Below, piece after piece: positions 60,217 through 64,000 of a DNA stretch of 64,000 bases. The notes under the pieces are model-generated. The model did no database searches, was not told where the DNA came from, and saw nothing but the letters and a program-made list of their open reading frames with translations. Made by a program: the position numbers and the translations under genes. Numbering within the stretch: position 1 is the stretch's first letter; each line of letters starts with the position of its first letter. Source of the DNA: CAVWCQ01 sp963753545 (GTDB lineage Bacteria > Chloroflexota > Anaerolineae > Aggregatilineales > Aggregatilineaceae); assembly GCA_963753545.1 (NCBI GenBank), contig CAVWCQ010000008.1, forward strand, positions 3,348,001 to 3,412,000, written 5' to 3'.

Positions 60217-61146
60217 TCACACAGTTGTACGCTGCTCGATCACTTTGATGGCGTGCAGCAGCATTTCATTAACCGGCGTTGGGATCCCATGCTGTTGACC
60301 AAGCTCGACCACCTTGCCCGCGAAGATATCTACCTCTGTTTCTCGTCCCGCTTCGATATCTTGCAGCATCGACGTTTTGCCAAGCGGGTGCAGCGTGTTT
60401 AAGACGGTTTGCCAGTCATCGATATCTTTTGTTACGAGGTTCACCTGTGCTGCCTGGGCGATGGCGATCACTTCGCGTATGGCTGCTTCCATGATGGCCT
60501 GGGCATGAGGCGACGTCTGGAACACACCGTACGGCGCGCGCAGGATAGCCGAAGCCTGATTGATCCCCACATTAATCATGAATTTCCACCATAACATGCG
60601 GATCATATCGGGAGGCGTGCTGTACGGAATGGCTGCCTGTTTTAATATCTGCTGCACGCGCGCCACACGCGCTGTAATCGTTTCGTTGGTTGCCTCACCA
60701 AAATAGAGCGTGCCGATCTTGCTGTAGTTGATGATATTTCCATTGCGCTGGGCATCGATCCCAACGGCAATCGTATAAAGCACTTTGTCGGTTGCCGTAG
60801 AAATCACTAATGATCGCTTCACTGTCCAGCCCATTCATCACGGATAGGATAACGGTGTTATCCCCAACGCGGTGCGTAGATCGGGCAAACTTTGAACGAG
60901 GTGATGATGCTTCAAGGCGACGATGATCAAATCGCTGGGCGGAACGTCTGGTCCTCATCAGGCGATATAACGGGAACCATATAACGCTTTTGGTTGATGA
61001 TGAGGCCATCGCGTTTAAGCCGATCATAACGCTCCCCCGAGGCGATCAGCGCGACGGTGGACGGGTTCGAAATCGTAGAACCGGCTGGCGTATACCGCGC
61101 CTAATGCCCCGGCACCCAATATGGAAACTGTGCTGGCAGATGTCAT
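60217..61146 (-). pseudogene. 2-dehydropantoate 2-reductase-like protein, frame-disrupted
   Basis: Ketopantoate reductase-family protein of about 309 residues in four or five frame segments. MTSASTVSILGAGALGAVYASRF holds the NADPH motif GAGALG. Next, SVMNGL is the conserved Asn-Gly region. WWKFMINVGINQASAIL contains the catalytic lysine in the K-x-x-x-N-x-x-x-N pattern. The C-terminus has TSMLQDIEAGRETEVD, the strongest signature of the family. Shifts lie near 61065, 60950, 60860 and 60810. The motif set is complete, so function in pantothenate or similar ketoacid reduction is likely if the frames are restored. Start 61146 is an ATG directly before MTSAS. Confidence 0.8.
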
Positions 61147-61210
61147 ATCGGTTACTACCCTGGTGATCAACAGAATTAGGTCGTGTCTATTGTAGCGATA
61201 ATGGGGGGGA

Positions 61211-61238
61211 ATGCCCCGGTCAAAATAACCGGGGGCAT
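61211..61238 (-). terminator. Stem-loop after the short-chain dehydrogenase
   Basis: ATGCCCCGGT (61211-61220) pairs with ACCGGGGGCAT (61228-61238) with a single bulged G and a seven-base loop. Located 17 bases beyond the SDR stop on the minus strand; no T-tract. Confidence 0.6.
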
Positions 61239-61254
61239 ATCATTCAAGCAGGTG

Positions 61255-61938
61255 TTACCAGGGGATTTGTGAGCCGCTGTAATGGAAAAACTGTCCTGAT
61301 TGCTCCAATGTGAGATTATCAATCACTTTCAGCATGCCCTGGATCAATTCTTCGGGCGTGATCCATGCGTTTGGCCCACCCATATCGGTTTTGACCCAGC
61401 CCGGATCAATCACAATGGTTGTGATTCCAGCAGGTCTCACGTCGTGAGCCAGCGTGTGAGTCAGCATATTCAGAGCGGCTTTGCTGGCCGCGTAACTGTA
61501 CATGCCGCCCTGATCCCGGGAAGAAATGGATCCCAGGCCAGAAGTCAGGTTCACAATTTTAGGGTCGTGTCCGGCTTTCAGCAGGTCGAGAAAACGCTGG
61601 ACGATCAGCATCGGGCCAACCGCATTAACATTGAAGATATCCAACATCTTGTCCTGTTGGAGGTCCCCCAGGGGATCACTCCCAGCCGACACACCCGCAT
61701 TGTTGATCAGCAAATCGAGCGACTTAGTTTGGCTTTTGATCGTTTCATAAGCCGAATCGATGGTAGACTGGTTGGTTACATCCAACTCCACAAGGGTGAG
61801 TTGTCCATTCAACTCAGACAGTTCAACGGCCTGGTCGGGGCGGCGGCAGGCGGCAAACACACGATCCCCACGACTCAACAATTGGCGGGTGAATTCCAGC
61901 CCTAACCCTCGGCTCGCGCCAGTGACAAGGACTTGCAT
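61255..61938 (-). CDS. Short-chain dehydrogenase/reductase
   Basis: The 227-residue SDR has the cofactor motif TGASRGLG (residues 6-13), NNAG with the structural Asn, and the catalytic tetrad pieces S (in LTSGLGSIS) and YAASKAA. ACRRP after strand 2 suggests NADP preference. It resembles sniffer-type carbonyl reductases, which reduce ketones or aldehydes; the substrate is unknown. ATG 61938 is used because AGAGGGAAA precedes it; the longer frame adds five residues. It is a separate transcription unit, divergent from the ABC exporter. Confidence 0.85.
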   Translation of the reverse strand: MQVLVTGASRGLGLEFTRQLLSRGDRVFAACRRPDQAVELSELNGQLTLVELDVTNQSTIDSAYETIKSQTKSLDLLINNAGVSAGSDPLGDLQQDKMLDIFNVNAVGPMLIVQRFLDLLKAGHDPKIVNLTSGLGSISSRDQGGMYSYAASKAALNMLTHTLAHDVRPAGITTIVIDPGWVKTDMGGPNAWITPEELIQGMLKVIDNLTLEQSGQFFHYSGSQIPW

Positions 61939-62101
61939 AGGTTTCCCTCTCAAGGCAAATATGAAGTGCGGCGATGCAATAGTATAACAAGGGAAAATAG
62001 ATCTCGGTTGGTTAAATTGATCGATTTTTTATACTCCCCAAACGATCAAAGTGCGATAAACTGTGGGGCTGTTTTTAACGTGCCGCACGCAAAGGGAAGT
62101 C

Positions 62102-63887
62102 ATGCCTGTCGAAAACCACCAGATGCTTGATCGCCGCTACCGCGGAGAGCATCCATTCCACACGCTGCTGTATCTGTTTCAGGGCGACTACTGGAAGCTC
62201 ATCAAGGCGGTTGCCTATTATATTGTCAAACACAGCGGCGTCTGGGCGATGCCGTTGATCACAGCCAGTATTGTTGATGTCGTCACGCAGCCAGATCGGC
62301 ATCCGCTGTCCGATCTGTGGATGTACATCGGGATTCTCGTCATTATTTTGCTGCTCAATGTCCCGACACACTACCTCTATATTCGCTGCGTGAGCACAGC
62401 CACACGCAACATGGAAACCCGGCTCCGGGCCGCCATAGCCCGCCGCTTGCAGCAGTTGTCGATGCCCTTTTATACGCAGCGCAGCACGGGCGTATTGCAG
62501 ACAAAACTGCTCCGCGATGTCGAGGTGATCCAGCAGGTCATGATGCAGTTGTTCCAGGTCGTCCCATCAGCGGGCATTACCCTGGTGTTTGCGATTAGCG
62601 TAACAGCCGTGCGCGCCCCGATCTTTTTGATCTTCTACCTGATCGCGGTACCCATTTCGGTGCTGCTCAATAAATACCTGAGGAAGTCGATCCAGGAGCG
62701 CAACCGGGATTTCCGGCACGAGGTCGAAGACATGTCTTCGACCCTGATCGAAATGATCAACCTCATACCGATCACCCGCGCTCATGGCATCGAGAACCAC
62801 GAATTGCGCCGGGTTGAGCGCAAACTGGATAACGTGCGTACCGCTGGGCTGCGCCTGGACACAATCAACGCGATCTTCGGCGCACTGGCCTGGGTTGCCT
62901 TCCGGCTGACAGAACTGCTGTGCCTGTCGCTGTCTGCCTACGCAGCGTACAAGCATCTCTTCTCGATCACGGTTGGCGATATGATCATGCTGACGGGTTT
63001 CTTCAACAATCTGACTCAAGCCGTGCTGATGATCCTGAACATGCTGCCCGAAATCACGCGCGGATTTGAGTTCTATCTATTCCATTGGCGAAGTGTTAGA
63101 GTGCCCCGATCTGGAACAGAATGAAGGGAAAGCCGCTGTCGACAAAGTGCAGGGGCGGTTTACCTTCGATCACCTTGGCTTTGTTTATCCCGATACGGAT
63201 GAACATTCGCTGAGCGATATTTCACTTGACGTGCAGCCGGGTGAAACATTGGCGATTGTAGGGCCATCTGGCGCGGGTAAATCGACCATGCTCAACCTTG
63301 TGATCGGATTCCTGCGCCCCACCGAAGGCCGCCTGCTGTTGGATGGGCGCGATGTTTACGAGCTTGATCTGCGCACGTACCGCCGCCATTTATCGGTTGT
63401 GTCTCAGGAGACTATCCTCTTCGAAGCAAGCATTCGGGATAACATTCTGTATGGAATGGGGCCAGTCGATGAGGCCCGCTTGCAGCAGGCTCTGGACGAT
63501 TCGAACGCTCGTGAATTTATCGACGCGCTGCCTGATGGGCTGGATAGCCGGATCGGTGAAAATGGGGCGCGCCTTTCTGGTGGACAGAGGCAGCGGATCG
63601 CCATCGCCCGCGCTTTGATCCGCGATCCGCGTGTGTTAATCCTGGATGAAGCGACATCAGCCCTGGACACCGAGTCCGAAGCGCTGATTCAGGAGGCATT
63701 GGGCCGCTTGATGCAGGGGCGCACCACATTTGTCGTTGCTCACCGCCTGTCTACTATTCAAAACGCAGATCGGATCGCCGTGCTGGAAAATGGGCGGCTG
63801 GTCGAGATCGGAAGACACAGCGAATTGATGAAGCGGGACGGCGTGTATGCTCGTCTGCACCGCAGACCCGAGCTAACAGCCGTATAG
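62102..63887 (+). CDS. Half-size ABC exporter (membrane plus ATPase domain, one frameshift)
   Basis: Two frames (to about 63075, then to 63887) join into one product of about 594 residues; the 1786-base span is one more than a multiple of three. The extra base is probably a T in GAGTTCTATC near 63075. The N-terminal domain has six helices with QQLSMPFYTQRSTGVLQTKLLRDVE, the usual exporter linker before helix 4. The C-terminal ATPase has Walker A GPSGAGKST, a Q-loop in SQETILFEASIRDNI, signature LSGGQRQ, Walker B VLILDEAT followed by SALD, and switch HRLST. This is the lipid- or drug-exporter type that functions as a dimer. ATG 62102 is preceded by AAAGGGAAG. Confidence 0.9.
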
Positions 63888-63891
63888 TGGT

Positions 63892-63919
63892 TTGATGTTT
63901 GTCGCGCTTTTGGTACAAT
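63892..63919 (+). promoter_or_regulatory. Candidate promoter of the last gene
   Basis: TTGATG (63892-63897) and TACAAT (63914-63919) are 16 bases apart, about 40 bases before the ATG at 63958. Confidence 0.5.
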
Positions 63920-63957
63920 GACGCGGCAATCTACTATCACTTCCTGAGGAATATCCT

Positions 63958-64000
63958 ATGAGTGTTCAGGCATCTGTCGAACGGGCCTCCCAGGTCACTG
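63958..64000 (+). CDS. Start of a gene cut by the window edge
   Basis: ATG 63958 is preceded by TGAGGA at good spacing and by a plausible promoter. Only 14 codons (MSVQASVERASQV and one more) lie inside the window, so the product cannot be named. Confidence 0.5.
   Translation, partial: MSVQASVERASQVT

Overview
This 64 kb window looks like chromosomal DNA of a free-living heterotrophic bacterium, most likely a member of the Chloroflexota (Anaerolineae-like). That is an inference from protein style: Pro/Thr-rich spacers in secreted proteins, many sugar and peptide ABC importers, a DUF2089/SHOCT-type gene pair and an actinobacterial-type xylose isomerase. I saw no rRNA, tRNA, CRISPR array, insertion sequence or phage gene. 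Many genes need one or more single-base frame corrections to restore a full-length product, often with the corrected stop overlapping the next start. The lesions are densest at 31-47 kb, which points to indel errors in the sequence or to local gene decay.

Region by region. (1) 1-15.7 kb, plus strand: five very large, tightly coupled genes of unknown function (about 426, 1170, 1109, 1880 and 655 residues after frame correction), closed by a strong bidirectional terminator. This is the best candidate for an undescribed system; its left end lies outside the window. (2) 15.8-19.2 kb, minus: DUF362 protein, membrane protein with a possible gluconate-dehydrogenase-small-subunit-like tail, and GMC oxidoreductase, a likely redox complex. 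(3) 19.4-23.2 kb: secreted Asp-box (YCF48-like) protein, EamA transporter, cupin, berberine-bridge-type FAD oxidase. (4) 23.6-25.8 kb: DUF2089 zinc-ribbon regulator followed by a protein built of nine tandem 28-residue repeats. (5) 25.8-30.8 kb: membrane protein and a dipeptide/oligopeptide importer (binding protein plus two permeases) without local ATPases.

(6) 31.3-47.7 kb, minus: a carbohydrate-use operon reading LacI regulator, sugar-binding protein, two MalF/MalG-type permeases, secreted CBM9-type protein, DUF624-like membrane protein, GH130 phosphorylase, Gfo/Idh oxidoreductase, two (alpha/alpha)6-barrel glycosidase-like proteins, PAP2 phosphatase, PEP carboxylase. (7) 47.9-50.4 kb, plus and divergent from lacI: ROK regulator and xylose isomerase. 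Regions 6 and 7 together suggest uptake of plant-derived manno- or xylo-oligosaccharides. (8) 50.6-60.1 kb: PadR regulator with a MacB-type ABC ATPase and a large FtsX-type permease, facing a second operon (Yip1-like membrane protein, ABC ATPase, TIG/CARDB extracellular protein, FtsX-type permease). (9) 60.2-64 kb: PanE-like reductase, short-chain dehydrogenase, a half-size ABC exporter and the first codons of one more gene.
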